In this document: piece by piece, positions 9,694 through 18,255 of the stretch
How positions within the stretch are numbered: the first letter of the stretch is position 1
Layout of the letters: each line of letters opens with the position of its first letter
DNA from: Azospirillum sp. OGB3
GTDB lineage: Bacteria; Pseudomonadota; Alphaproteobacteria; Azospirillales; Azospirillaceae
NCBI RefSeq assembly: GCF_014192915.1
Contig: NZ_JACHYN010000021.1
Coordinates: 28,584 to 92,583 of the forward strand
Length of the DNA stretch: 64,000 nt
Direction of reading: 5' to 3'
The notes under the pieces: model-generated
Database searches by the model: none
Told to the model about the DNA's origin: nothing
The model's input: only the letters and a program-made list of their open reading frames with translations
Made by a program: the position numbers and the translations under genes

Positions 9694-11475
9694 ATGGCGA
9701 CGATCATCGAGGCCCTTTTGGCCGCCATCGAGCACCACCAGTCGGGCCGTCTGGCCGAGGCGGCGACGCTCTACGGGCGGATTCTGGAAGCCGATCCGGA
9801 GCAGCCCGAGGCCGTCCAATTCCTTGGCGTGCTGTGGGCGCAGACAGGCCGGCCGGCCGATGGGGCGCGGCTGCTGCGCCGGGCGCTGGCGCTGCGCCCC
9901 GACTCGGCAGGCGGGCACTCCAATCTGGCCGGTGCACTTCAGACCATGGGCGACGCGGCGGGGGCGGAGGCCGGCTACGTCCGCGCCCTGCGGCTGGACC
10001 CGCTGCTGGCCGACGCCCACGCCAGCCGGGCCGGCACCCTGCGGGACCTGAATCGTGTGCCCGAGGCCGCCCGTTCGGCGCAGCGGGCGCTGGCGCTGCT
10101 CCCGGCTTCAGCCGATGCCCTGGTGAACCTTGCCGAGACGGCTCTGGCCGGACGGCGGGGAGAGGAGGCGGAGCGGGCGGCTCGCCGCGCCGCGGCGCTG
10201 GCGCCGGGATCGCCGGCGGCCTGGATGATGCTCGGCTCCGCCTGTGCGGCGCTCAGGCGCTGGGGCGATGCGGAAGCCGCCTACCGCGTGGCGCTGGACC
10301 GCGCCCCCGGCTACGGCGCGGCGTGGGGCAATCTCGGGTCGCTGCTCGCCGGGCTGGGCCGCTTCGACGACGCGCTGGCGGCTTTTGCGACGGCGGAGGA
10401 GCTCGGCTTTTCCGGCCCGTCCCTGTGGTCGGCGCGTGGCAACGCGTGGCTCGCCATGGCCCGGCCGGTGGAGGCGCTCGCCGATTTCGACCGGTTGCTG
10501 GAGGTTCGCCCGGACGACGCCGGGATGCGCTGGAACCGCGGCTTCGCCCGGCTGCTGGCCGGCGACTGCGAGGGCGGCTGGCCGGAGTTCGACTGGCGCC
10601 GCCACGACGCGCGGGCGGAGCCGCCCTGGCGCCGTTTCGCCCAACCCACCTGGACCGGCGGCGACATCGCCGGACGCACCATCCTGCTCTACGCCGAGCA
10701 GGGGTTGGGCGACACCCTGCAGTTCGTCCGCTACGTCCCTCTGGTGGCGGCGCGCGGCGCGCGGGTGATCCTGGAGGTTCAGCCGCCCTTGATGAGCGTC
10801 CTGTCGGGCCTGCCGGGGGTGGAGCGGTTGATCGCCCGCGGCGCCCCGCTTCCGGATTTCGATCTGGAATGCCCGCTGATGAGCCTGCCGCGCGCCTTCG
10901 GCACCACCCTGGACGGCGTTCCCGCCGCCGTGCCCTATCTGCGCCCCGATCCGCAGCGCGCCGCCGCTTGGGGCGAGCGGCTGGCGGGCGGGCAACCGAC
11001 GGAGGGCCGGGGCCTGCGGGTCGGGCTGGTCTGGGCGGGCAACCCGCGCTTTCCCGGCGACGCGCTTCGCTCGCCCCGGCTGGCCGGGCTGCGGCCGGTG
11101 CTGGACGTGCCCGGTGTGCGTTTCTTCGGCCTGCAGAAGGGGCCGGGGCGGGAGGATCTGAAGCGGGTGCCGATGCCCTCGTCCTTCACCGACCTTGGGC
11201 CGGACATCGCCGATTTCGCCGACACCGCGGCGATCATGGCCAACCTCGACCTCGTGATCTCCTCCTGCACCGGGCCGGCGCATCTGGCCGGGGGGCTTGG
11301 GGTGCCGGTCTGGGTGGTGCTGCCGCTGTCGCCGGACTGGCGTTGGCTGCTGGGGCGGGAGGACAGCCCCTGGTACCCCACCGCCCGCCTGTTCCGCCAG
11401 ACGCGGGTCGGCGACTGGGCGGAGGTTGCCTGGCGCGTCGCCGACGCGCTGCGCGCCGCGGCTCTTACGATTTGA
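9694..11475 (+). CDS. TPR repeat glycosyltransferase (GT9-like fold)
   Basis: A 593-residue protein: tandem tetratricopeptide repeats over about residues 1-300 (recurring pattern such as SAGGHSNLAGALQTMGDAAG and GYGAAWGNLGSLLAGLGRFD), then a GT-B-like C-terminal half resembling ADP-heptose:LPS heptosyltransferases (GT9). C-terminal landmarks are LLYAEQGLGDTLQFVRY near 330, LRVGLVWAGNP near 440 and SSCTGPAHLAGGLGVP near 520. Such TPR-GT proteins probably glycosylate proteins or glycans, but the acceptor is unknown. Start at 9694 opens the first repeat. Its last 11 bases overlap the convergent flgE, and a paralogue lies at 49900-51555. Confidence 0.8.
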   Translation: MATIIEALLAAIEHHQSGRLAEAATLYGRILEADPEQPEAVQFLGVLWAQTGRPADGARLLRRALALRPDSAGGHSNLAGALQTMGDAAGAEAGYVRALRLDPLLADAHASRAGTLRDLNRVPEAARSAQRALALLPASADALVNLAETALAGRRGEEAERAARRAAALAPGSPAAWMMLGSACAALRRWGDAEAAYRVALDRAPGYGAAWGNLGSLLAGLGRFDDALAAFATAEELGFSGPSLWSARGNAWLAMARPVEALADFDRLLEVRPDDAGMRWNRGFARLLAGDCEGGWPEFDWRRHDARAEPPWRRFAQPTWTGGDIAGRTILLYAEQGLGDTLQFVRYVPLVAARGARVILEVQPPLMSVLSGLPGVERLIARGAPLPDFDLECPLMSLPRAFGTTLDGVPAAVPYLRPDPQRAAAWGERLAGGQPTEGRGLRVGLVWAGNPRFPGDALRSPRLAGLRPVLDVPGVRFFGLQKGPGREDLKRVPMPSSFTDLGPDIADFADTAAIMANLDLVISSCTGPAHLAGGLGVPVWVVLPLSPDWRWLLGREDSPWYPTARLFRQTRVGDWAEVAWRVADALRAAALTI

Positions 11476-12835
11476 GGGTGATCGTCGTCTGGGTCATCTC
11501 GTCGGCGGTGGACACCAGTTTGGAGGCGGCGGAGTAGGTGCGCTGCGCCTGGATCAGCGTGGTGAACTGCTCCTCGATCTTGACGTTGGAGCCCTCAACG
11601 CTGGCCGTGTTCAGCGACGCCCCGACGGTCTTCGGCGCGTTGGTGCCGGTCTCGTTGGTCAGATTGCCGAAGGAGTTCAGGCGGATGGCGCCCGAATTGG
11701 CGGTGGTCCGGAACATGGTGCCGGACACGCTTTCCAGGTCGGTCGGGTTGACCACCGTCGCGTCGGGGATGCGGTAGATGTAGCGCTGCTTTCCGCCCTG
11801 GAAGTTCGCGGCGACGAAGCCGTCCGCGGTCAGCTCCGCGCCCTGATAGGTGCCGGCGCGGATGCCGTTGTTGCCCTGGATGATCCCCAGATCCATGCCG
11901 GCGATGGTGGTGATGGAGTTGGTCGTCTTGCCATAGGAACCGAGATCCAGCGTCGTCTGGGCGAAATCGCCGCCGGGATTCAGGGTCAGGGTCGCCGGGC
12001 TGCCGGTTGGGCCGCCGGTCAGCGTGCCGTTGCGGGCGAAGTTCAGCGTGCCGAGCGATTGCCAAGTGGTGGGATCGTTCACGTTGCCGTTGCCCACCGG
12101 CTTGCCGTCGGCGCCGACAACGCCGGCGTTGAAGACCTGCCAGGTCGAGGTGCCGTCCTCCGCCTGCCCTGTCTTCAGGAAGCGCAGGGCCATCGCCCCG
12201 TCGGCGCCGTTCCTGTCGACCATGTTGAGGACGACGCCGGTGGTGTTCGCCGTCGTGATCTCGTCGGTCACCGGGGCTTGGTCGTAGGGCAGGTTGAGGT
12301 TCAGCGATGCCTGGGTCGAGGCTTCGCGGTAGTCCTGCAACCCGCTCAGCGAGACCGGCGTCATGCTGCTGAGGCTGCCGAAGGAGCCGGTGCCGCTGGC
12401 GGGGTCGAGCTTGAAGCCCATCAGCGCCTTGCCGGCACCGTTCACCAGACGGCCTTCCTTGTCGGGGGAAAAATCGCCCGACCGTGTCAGGAAGACCGAA
12501 TCGTCGCTGGCCTGGGTGGCGGTCGCGGTCGTGCCGGCCTGGGCAGCCAGATCCTGGACGAGGAAGAAGCCGTTGCCGTTGATGGCCGCGTTGGTGGTGA
12601 TGTCGGTTCGGGTGACGGTGCCGCCGCTGTGGTCCAACCGCTCGAAGGCGCGCACGCCGTTGCCGGGGTCCTTGTTGCCGGTGCGGTCGCTCAGCACGAA
12701 GTCGGCGAACTGGGTTTCCGACGCCTTGAAGCCGGACGTGGAGGCGTTCGCGATGTTGTTCGAAATGGTGCCCAGGGCGCGGTTCTGCGCCGTCAGCCCG
12801 AGAACGCCATTGTTGAAGATCGTGGTGATGCCCAT
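11465..12835 (-). CDS. flgE: flagellar hook protein FlgE
   Basis: A 456-residue hook-family protein. The N-terminus has the rod/hook signature NRALGTISNNIANASTSGF (residues 17-35). The central region contains the FlgE_D2-type insert, and the C-terminus ends in the matching coiled-coil segment (IQAQRTYSAASKLVSTADEM). It is exported by the flagellar type III apparatus and polymerises into the hook. FlgE is favoured over FlgF/FlgG because of the length and large central insert. No other flagellar structural gene lies in the window, so this is an orphan locus. A strong sigma-54 promoter lies 59 bases upstream of the start codon. Confidence 0.9.
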   Translation of the reverse strand: MGITTIFNNGVLGLTAQNRALGTISNNIANASTSGFKASETQFADFVLSDRTGNKDPGNGVRAFERLDHSGGTVTRTDITTNAAINGNGFFLVQDLAAQAGTTATATQASDDSVFLTRSGDFSPDKEGRLVNGAGKALMGFKLDPASGTGSFGSLSSMTPVSLSGLQDYREASTQASLNLNLPYDQAPVTDEITTANTTGVVLNMVDRNGADGAMALRFLKTGQAEDGTSTWQVFNAGVVGADGKPVGNGNVNDPTTWQSLGTLNFARNGTLTGGPTGSPATLTLNPGGDFAQTTLDLGSYGKTTNSITTIAGMDLGIIQGNNGIRAGTYQGAELTADGFVAANFQGGKQRYIYRIPDATVVNPTDLESVSGTMFRTTANSGAIRLNSFGNLTNETGTNAPKTVGASLNTASVEGSNVKIEEQFTTLIQAQRTYSAASKLVSTADEMTQTTITLKS

Positions 12836-12893
12836 GGTCCGGCTGCCTCATTCCCGTCCGTGCGCGTCCGCCGGAACGCGCCGAACAGGGATC

Positions 12894-12909
12894 TGCAACC
12901 GTCGTGCCA
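12894..12909 (-). promoter_or_regulatory. sigma-54 promoter of flgE
   Basis: Read on the minus strand, the element is TGGCACGACGGTTGCA: the -24 GG and -12 GC dinucleotides are separated by exactly ten bases, matching the TGGCAC-N5-TTGC consensus completely. It lies 59-75 bases upstream of the flgE ATG and faces it. No activator site is assigned. The rest of the 185-base gap to the carbonic anhydrase gene shows no other clear signal. Confidence 0.85.
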
Positions 12910-13020
12910 AAAGGCGGGGGAAGGGTTTCCCCAGGCCGTCGGACGAAGGGATGGGCAGAAATTTCCCGGCGGAGACGGCTTGTCACCGTTCGCTGGGCAG
13001 CTTTCGCCCACCGGGCACCC

Positions 13021-13713
13021 TCAATCGACGGGCTCGAACATCTTGGTCTGGGAGTTGATGGCCCACAGGTCGCCGCTGTCCAGGTCGAACCACCAGCCGT
13101 GCAGTTCCAGCGTCCCGGCCTCCACCCGCTCGCGGACGAAGGGGAAGGTCATCAGGTTGTCGACCGAGGTGCGGACGGCGGCGCGCTCGATCACGTCGGG
13201 CTTCTGCTGAAGCCGCTCGAACTCGGCCTTGCGCCGCTCCTCGTCGGTGTCCCCCTGGGCGGGCGGGATGTAGGGATCGAGCGCCGCGCTGGCGATGGAC
13301 ACCCAGGGCGAGACGAAGTCGTTCTGGTCCGGCTCGCCCTTGCGCAGGCGGATCAGCCCCTGGATGCCGCCGCACAGGGCGTGGCCCAGCACGATGACGT
13401 GGCTGACCTGAAGCACCCGCACCGCGTATTCGATGGCCGCCGAGGTGCCGTGGTAGCTGCCGTCCGGCTGGTAGGGCGGGACGAGGTTGGCGACGTTGCG
13501 GACGACGAACATCTCGCCCGGCTCGGCCTCGGTCAGCAGCGCCGGATCGACGCGGCTGTCGGAGCAGCCGATCATCAGGATCTTCGGCTTCTGACCCTGC
13601 TCGACGAGTTGGCGCATGCTGTCGGGCCGGCGCTCGTAGTAGCGGGCGCGGAAACCTTTCATCCCGGCGAGAAGCTGACGAATCGGAACGTCCTGGTCGC
13701 GGGTGTGTGGCAT
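13021..13713 (-). CDS. can: beta-class carbonic anhydrase
   Basis: Interconverts CO2 and bicarbonate in the cytosol. The 230-residue protein has the beta-class zinc ligands: Cys and Asp of the CSDSR motif near residue 50, then His and Cys of GHALCGG near 109-112. Typical family segments MFVVRNVANLVPP and TSAAIEYAVRVL also occur. It could supply bicarbonate for carboxylations, including purine synthesis, but no linkage beyond this is visible. It is upstream of flgE on the same strand but separated by 185 bases holding the sigma-54 promoter, so the two are probably independent units. Confidence 0.95.
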   Translation of the reverse strand: MPHTRDQDVPIRQLLAGMKGFRARYYERRPDSMRQLVEQGQKPKILMIGCSDSRVDPALLTEAEPGEMFVVRNVANLVPPYQPDGSYHGTSAAIEYAVRVLQVSHVIVLGHALCGGIQGLIRLRKGEPDQNDFVSPWVSIASAALDPYIPPAQGDTDEERRKAEFERLQQKPDVIERAAVRTSVDNLMTFPFVRERVEAGTLELHGWWFDLDSGDLWAINSQTKMFEPVD

Positions 13714-13770
13714 CGTTCTGATACCCCTCTTCGGTCGGGATTTAGCGGATGCGGTATAGCCCAGGCCGGG

Positions 13771-14364
13771 TCATGTTTCCAGAACCTCTGCAGGCGCCGG
13801 CTCGCCCCAGCGGCGGACGATGCCGGCGTCCAGCCCGAACAGGTCGAGCGCCCGCCCCACGGCGTGGTCGACCAGATCGTCGATGGTCTTCGGGCGGCTG
13901 TAGAAGGCGGGAACCGGCGGGGCGATCACCGCGCCCATCTCGGCCAGCTGGGTCATGGTGCGCAGGTGTCCGAGATGCAGCGGCGTCTCGCGCACCATCA
14001 GCACCAGCGGGCGGCGCTCCTTCAGTGTGACGTCGGCGGCGCGGGTCAGCAGGGTGGAGGTCACGCCCGTGGCGATCTCGCTCATCGTGCGGACGGAGCA
14101 GGGGGCGACGATCATGCCCATGGCGCGGAAGCTGCCGCTGGCGATGGCCGCGCCGATGTCGGCGGCCGCGTAGGACACGTCGGCCAGAGCGCGCAGCTCC
14201 GCCACCTTCATGTCCGTCTCATGGGCCAGGGTGACCTCGGCGGACCGGCTGACGACGAGGTGCGATTCGACGCCGATCCGGCGGAGCACGGCCAGCAAGC
14301 GGATGCCCAGGATCACGCCCGAGGCTCCGCTGATGCCGACAACAAGACGGGAGGGTGCAGTCAT
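13771..14364 (-). CDS. ubiX: flavin prenyltransferase UbiX
   Basis: A 197-residue UbiX/Pad1 protein that prenylates FMN to make the cofactor of UbiD-type decarboxylases, needed for ubiquinone synthesis. Evidence: the N-terminal VVGISGASGVILGIRLL motif with the FMN-binding GASG, the APCSVRTMSEIATG segment near residue 88, and the REPTPLH-like RETPLHLGHL motif near 125. No ubiD lies in this window. It lies 57 bases upstream of the carbonic anhydrase gene and downstream of trcR, all on the minus strand. Confidence 0.95.
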   Translation of the reverse strand: MTAPSRLVVGISGASGVILGIRLLAVLRRIGVESHLVVSRSAEVTLAHETDMKVAELRALADVSYAAADIGAAIASGSFRAMGMIVAPCSVRTMSEIATGVTSTLLTRAADVTLKERRPLVLMVRETPLHLGHLRTMTQLAEMGAVIAPPVPAFYSRPKTIDDLVDHAVGRALDLFGLDAGIVRRWGEPAPAEVLET

Positions 14365-14475
14365 GGCGAAGAAGTAGCGCGCGGGTGGGGTGTCGTCCAG
14401 AGCGCGGTCTTCACGGGCCATTTCGCAGGCCCGGCGCCGGGGACGGAGGGACGGCCATCCCCGGGGCACACAAGC

Positions 14476-14506
14476 AAAAAGCCCCCCTCCCGCCGGGGAG
14501 AGGGGC
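14476..14506 (-). terminator. Rho-independent terminator of trcR
   Basis: Read on the minus strand, an 11-bp GC-rich stem with one G-U pair and a four-base loop (14481-14506) is followed by five T residues (complement of 14476-14480), starting 14 bases past the trcR stop. The C/G-rich stem belongs to a recurring intergenic palindrome type in this window. Confidence 0.75.
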
Positions 14507-14519
14507 CGGGAAAGCGGCG

Positions 14520-15137
14520 TCAGCGCGCCTCTTCCTGCTCCGAATAGGGCGACTCGTCGCCGTAGCCGTCCTCGCCGTCCTGAGCCTCGCGCTCCTCCTG
14601 CGACAGCGGGACGCCGCCGCGGCGCACCGCCAGGGCCAGCGCCTCCTCCAGCTCGCGCTGGGTGCACAGGCCGAGCAGCACGGGATTGCGCGGCTTGATG
14701 TTCGGGGCGTTCCAGTGCGTGCGGTCGCGCACCGCCGCGATGGTCGGCTTGGTCGTGCCGATCAGGCGGCAGAGCTGGGCGTCCGACAGCTCCGGATGGT
14801 GCTTCAGCAACCAGGCGATGGCGTCCGGCTTGTCGCCGCGCTTGGTGATCGGGGTGTAGCGCGGACCCTTCGACCGCGCCGCCGGCAGCGGCAGGTCGGG
14901 GACCAGCAGCTTCAGGCGCAGGTCCTGGTTGCGCTCGCAGCGTTCGATCTCGCCCTTCGTCAACTGACCGTTGGCCACCGGGTCCAGCCCGACCATGCCG
15001 ACCGCCACCTCGCCATCGGCGATGGCCTGGACCTCCAGGGAATGCAGGCCGCAAAAGGCGGCGATCTGCTCGAAGGTCAAGGATGTGTTCTCGACCAGCC
15101 AGACGGCCGTCGCTTTCGGCATCAAGGGCAGTGCCAT
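14520..15137 (-). CDS. trcR: cell-cycle transcriptional regulator TrcR (DUF1013)
   Basis: A 205-residue protein of the alphaproteobacterial DUF1013/TrcR family. Two helix-turn-helix-like regions are visible: TFEQIAAFCGLHSLEVQAIA near residues 19-38 and LSDAQLCRLIGTTKPTIAAV near 115-135; the C-terminus is acidic. The family is associated with cell-cycle transcription in alphaproteobacteria; its regulon here is unknown. The ATG at 15137 is preceded by AGGAGGG, a strong ribosome site, so the longer upstream frame is rejected. It has its own terminator downstream. Confidence 0.85.
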   Translation of the reverse strand: MALPLMPKATAVWLVENTSLTFEQIAAFCGLHSLEVQAIADGEVAVGMVGLDPVANGQLTKGEIERCERNQDLRLKLLVPDLPLPAARSKGPRYTPITKRGDKPDAIAWLLKHHPELSDAQLCRLIGTTKPTIAAVRDRTHWNAPNIKPRNPVLLGLCTQRELEEALALAVRRGGVPLSQEEREAQDGEDGYGDESPYSEQEEAR

Positions 15138-15227
15138 CGTCCCTCCTGACAACTCCAACCCGACCGCACCCGCTGGCGGGTGGCGCGATCGGCCATACTT
15201 TACCGGATGGTCCCGAGCTTCGCCCTC

Positions 15228-15255
15228 CATATAGGGCCGGAACCGGTCGATGTAA
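15228..15255 (-). promoter_or_regulatory. possible trcR promoter in the 308-base gap
   Basis: On the minus strand, TTACAT (-35-like) and TATATG (-10-like) are separated by 16 bases, about 90-118 bases upstream of the trcR start. The surrounding gap, 15138-15445, otherwise contains the terminator of the upstream oxidoreductase gene and no convincing gene. Confidence 0.35.
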
Positions 15256-15362
15256 GCGTGCTCGGGCAGGCGGCCGGGAAAACCCGGACGCCGATCCTTC
15301 TGCTAACCGTCTTGGCGCGCTTTAGCAAGCCCACCCGGCTGTCCGGGAACAAGAATGAAGCG

Positions 15363-15413
15363 AAAAAAATGCTTGAAAGGGAATTCCCGGCTGTGCTGCC
15401 GGGGAATTCCCTT
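15363..15413 (-). terminator. terminator of the quinone oxidoreductase gene
   Basis: A 15-bp stem with one bulged G (15377-15391 with 15398-15413) and a six-base loop lies 33 bases past the oxidoreductase stop codon. On the minus strand it is followed after eight bases by a run of seven T residues. The stem contains an EcoRI-like GAATTC in each arm. Confidence 0.7.
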
Positions 15414-15445
15414 CGCATTCCAACGGTTCGCGGGGCCGCTGACGA

Positions 15446-16453
15446 TCAGTGGCCGACCGTCATGACGATTTTGCCGATGTGCGCGCTGGATTCCATCAGG
15501 GCGTGCGCCTCGGCCGCCTGTTCCAGGGTGAACACCTTGTGGATCACCGGCTTGACCGTGCCGCCTTCCAGCAGCGGCCAGACCTTCGCACGCAGGGCGG
15601 CGGCGATGCGGCCCTTCTCCTCGACCGAGCGGGCGCGCAGGGTCGAACCGGTGAGGGTCAGGCGCTTGGTCATCACCGGAAACATGTTGATGGAGACCTT
15701 CGGTCCCTGGAGGAAGGCGATGGAGACGTGCCGCCCGTCCGGGGCCATGATGCCGATGTCGCGGGCGATGTAGTCGCCGCCGACCATGTCCAGCACCACG
15801 TCGACGCCGCGCCCGCCGGTTTCCTTCTGGATGACGGCGGCGAAATCCTCGGTCTTGTAGTCGATGGCGCGGTCGGCGCCCAGCTCCTCGCAGGCACGGC
15901 ACTTCTCGGCGCTGCCGGCGGTGGTGAACACCTTGGCGCCGAAGGCCTTGGCGAGCTGGATGGCCGTGGTGCCGATGCCGCTGGAGCCGCCATGGACCAG
16001 CAGCGTCTCGCCGGGCTTCAGCGCGCCGCGCTCGAACACGTTGGTCCAGACGGTGAAGAAGGTCTCCGGCACGGCAGCGGCCTCGACCATGCCGTAGCCC
16101 TTGGGAACGGGCAGAAGCTGGGGCGCCGGGACCACGCAGTACTGGGCATAGCCTCCGCCGGCGATCAGGGCGCAGACCGCGTCGTCGGCGGCCCACTCCG
16201 TGACGCCCTCGCCGATGGCGACGACGCGCCCGGCGATCTCCAGGCCGGGCAGGTCGGAAGCGCCCGGCGGCGGGTCGTAGCGGCCCTGGCGCTGCAGCAT
16301 GTCCGGGCGGTTGACGCCCGCGGCTTCCACCGCCACCAGAACCTCGCCGGGGCCGGGCACCGGGGCGGGGCGCTGCACGGTGCGCAGGACCTCCGGGCCG
16401 CCGGGTTGCGAAATCTCCACGCAGGTCATGCTGTCCGGCAGGGCGATGCCCAT
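15446..16453 (-). CDS. NAD(P)H:quinone oxidoreductase, zinc-independent MDR family
   Basis: A 335-residue medium-chain dehydrogenase/reductase of the quinone oxidoreductase (zeta-crystallin-like, PIG3-type) group. The N-terminal GroES-like domain contains AAGVNRPDMLQRQGRYDPP; the Rossmann domain contains LLVHGGSSGIGTTAIQLAK near residue 145, binding NADPH. Zinc-ligand cysteines of alcohol dehydrogenases are absent. It likely reduces quinones or reactive enones in the cytosol. The ATG at 16453 with a GGGGGAG ribosome site is chosen over a start 36 bases upstream. It is divergent from the DUF1192 gene across 181 bases. Confidence 0.9.
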   Translation of the reverse strand: MGIALPDSMTCVEISQPGGPEVLRTVQRPAPVPGPGEVLVAVEAAGVNRPDMLQRQGRYDPPPGASDLPGLEIAGRVVAIGEGVTEWAADDAVCALIAGGGYAQYCVVPAPQLLPVPKGYGMVEAAAVPETFFTVWTNVFERGALKPGETLLVHGGSSGIGTTAIQLAKAFGAKVFTTAGSAEKCRACEELGADRAIDYKTEDFAAVIQKETGGRGVDVVLDMVGGDYIARDIGIMAPDGRHVSIAFLQGPKVSINMFPVMTKRLTLTGSTLRARSVEEKGRIAAALRAKVWPLLEGGTVKPVIHKVFTLEQAAEAHALMESSAHIGKIVMTVGH

Positions 16454-16634
16454 GGTGTCTCCCCCATTCCTCGTTGACGCGGCGTCCACCGGTCCGGCCG
16501 GGCCGTTTGTGTCCGCAGGCGTCCAAAGTTAGAATTCCGCACCGGCGCTGACAAGCACGCCCCGCCGGCCTTTCCGACGGGCGGGAAGCGGACGGCGCGG
16601 GGCAGGGATGCGCGAACGCGGGAGGAGGAGCCCT

Positions 16635-16823
16635 ATGGACATCGACGATCTGGAGCCGCGCAAGGCCAAGCCGGCGCTGAAGGACCTGACCGCGCTGGGC
16701 GTGGCGGAGCTGAAGGACTACATCGCCGGGCTGGAGGCCGAGATCGCCCGCGCCCGCGCCGCCATCGCCGCCAAGGAGGCACAGAAGAACGCCGCCGAAG
16801 CCTTCTTCAAAAAGTCGTCCTGA
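16635..16823 (+). CDS. DUF1192 family small protein
   Basis: A 62-residue protein matching the small alphaproteobacterial DUF1192 family: an MDIDDLEPRK opening, a DLTALGVAELKDYIAGLEAEI core and a lysine-containing coiled-coil tail. Function unknown. The ATG at 16635 follows a strong GGAGGAGGAG ribosome site; an upstream in-frame ATG at 16608 lacks one. A 13-bp hairpin follows the stop. Confidence 0.85.
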   Translation: MDIDDLEPRKAKPALKDLTALGVAELKDYIAGLEAEIARARAAIAAKEAQKNAAEAFFKKSS

Positions 16824-16832
16824 GAATGGGGA

Positions 16833-16863
16833 AAGCCCCTCTCCCGCGACGGGAGAGGGGCTT
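16833..16863. terminator. bidirectional hairpin between convergent genes
   Basis: A perfect 13-bp stem (16833-16845 with 16851-16863) and five-base loop lies ten bases past DUF1192 and 15 bases past the convergent DUF2189 gene. No T-run follows on either strand, so it may act as a weak bidirectional terminator or mRNA end stabiliser. It is one of the CCCTCTCCC-type palindromes seen repeatedly here. Confidence 0.55.
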
Positions 16864-16877
16864 CGGACGGTCCATCC

Positions 16878-17717
16878 TCAGTCCGCGCCGACCAGGTCGC
16901 GGTAGCAGTGCCAGGAGGCGTGGCCGATCAGCGGCAGGGCCAGCGCCAGCCCCAGGAAGCCGGTGACCATCCCGGCCGCGGTGAACAGCACGATCAGGAA
17001 GGCCCAGCCGGCCATGGTCCGCAGATTCTCGCGCAGCACGGCGACGCTGGTCGCCATGGCGGTGAAGCTGTCGGTCTCGCGGTCGAGCAGCATCGGGATC
17101 GACACCACGCTGATCGCGAAGACCGCCGTGGCGATGACGCCGCCGACGATGGTGCCGGTCAGCAGGAACGGGATCGTCTGGGCCGAGAAGAAGATGCGGT
17201 CGACGAGCTGGTCGAAGGCCGGCGGTTCCGTCGCGAAGAACAGCGCGAACAGCAGGAAGGCGATGCGGATCCAGGCCAGCATGGCCAGCATCAGCGCCAG
17301 CCCGATCCCGGCGATCTGCACGCCGTTGCGGCGGTAGGCCCCGGCGACCTTCATCAGGGTCGGCGTCTCGCCACGCTCCAGCAGGCGGCTGGTCTCGTAG
17401 AGGCCGACGGCGAACACCGGCCCCAGCAGCATGAAGCCCGCCGCCATCGGCAGCACCAGATACTGCATGTCCTGCATGGACAGCACCGCCACCAGCGCGA
17501 GGCTGGACAGCACCGCCAGCAGGCCGTAGGCGGCGCTGATCATCGGGCTGGCGCACATGTCGCGCCAGCCGGCGCTCAGCCACACCCAGGGGCGGTCGAC
17601 GTCGACGCTGCGGATTCGTGGAAGATAGGGGGCCGGCTTGTGGAATTCGGAGGGTTCCCTGCGCCGGACCGGCCGATGAAATTGGGACGCACCGCGGTGA
17701 GACGACATGTCGACCAT
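16878..17717 (-). CDS. DUF2189 family membrane protein
   Basis: A 279-residue inner-membrane protein of the DUF2189 family, function unknown. After a hydrophilic N-terminus of about 45 residues rich in Arg and Pro come roughly six hydrophobic segments, including YGLLAVLSSLALVAVL, LVLPMAAGFMLLGPVFAVGL and FLIVLFTAAGMVTGFLGLAL; the end GHASWHCYRDLV is typical of the family. The start at 17717 has GGGGAGG nine bases upstream; an ATG nine bases further in is the alternative. A longer reading to 17831 is not supported. Confidence 0.8.
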   Translation of the reverse strand: MVDMSSHRGASQFHRPVRRREPSEFHKPAPYLPRIRSVDVDRPWVWLSAGWRDMCASPMISAAYGLLAVLSSLALVAVLSMQDMQYLVLPMAAGFMLLGPVFAVGLYETSRLLERGETPTLMKVAGAYRRNGVQIAGIGLALMLAMLAWIRIAFLLFALFFATEPPAFDQLVDRIFFSAQTIPFLLTGTIVGGVIATAVFAISVVSIPMLLDRETDSFTAMATSVAVLRENLRTMAGWAFLIVLFTAAGMVTGFLGLALALPLIGHASWHCYRDLVGAD

Positions 17718-17861
17718 GATGATGGTCCTCCCCTTTGCCCATTGCGCCTCTCGTGAGGGGAACTGTAGCAAAGCGGTCCGCAGCGATCCAGATTGTCTTA
17801 TGGACGAATTGTTAGAATACCAAATTGTCACAAAAGCGATACCAAAGCACGGGCTCGGCCG

Positions 17862-18050
17862 TCACTCGTCCCGCTCGCCCTCCACCTTCTTGCCGTCCAG
17901 CTCGGCCGCGCGGCGCTCGGCCTCCTGGCGGTCGCGCAGCTTCTCGGTCTTGGTGCGGCCGAAGCGGATGCGGTTCGCCTCGGCGTTTTTTTCACGCTCT
18001 TCCTTCTGGCGCATCTTCCGGAAGCGGTTCAGGTTCACGACATCGGCCAT
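17862..18050 (-). CDS. DUF4169 family small protein
   Basis: A 62-residue very basic/acidic protein beginning MADVVNLNRFRKMRQ, the hallmark of the DUF4169 family, with the FGRTK motif near residue 30 and a charged helical tail. Function unknown; the family is widespread in alphaproteobacteria. It is divergent from the AsmA gene. The 205 bases between them are AT-richer than average, but no promoter can be called with confidence. Confidence 0.85.
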   Translation of the reverse strand: MADVVNLNRFRKMRQKEEREKNAEANRIRFGRTKTEKLRDRQEAERRAAELDGKKVEGERDE

Positions 18051-18255
18051 GGGACGCGTCTCCTGAGGGCGGGGCGTGTCGTCTTTTGGACAACTCGGCC
18101 GTTGGAATGCCCAAATTGCTTGTTTTCTTTCGGGACGATAGTTTAGCGGAACCCCGTGCCACCCGGAAGACCGGAGCGGGCGCCAGCGGTTCTCGCGGCT
18201 TGTGGCGGCAACACGGCGACTCAACAGCCGAACGGTGGGGAAGGCGCGTCAACCG

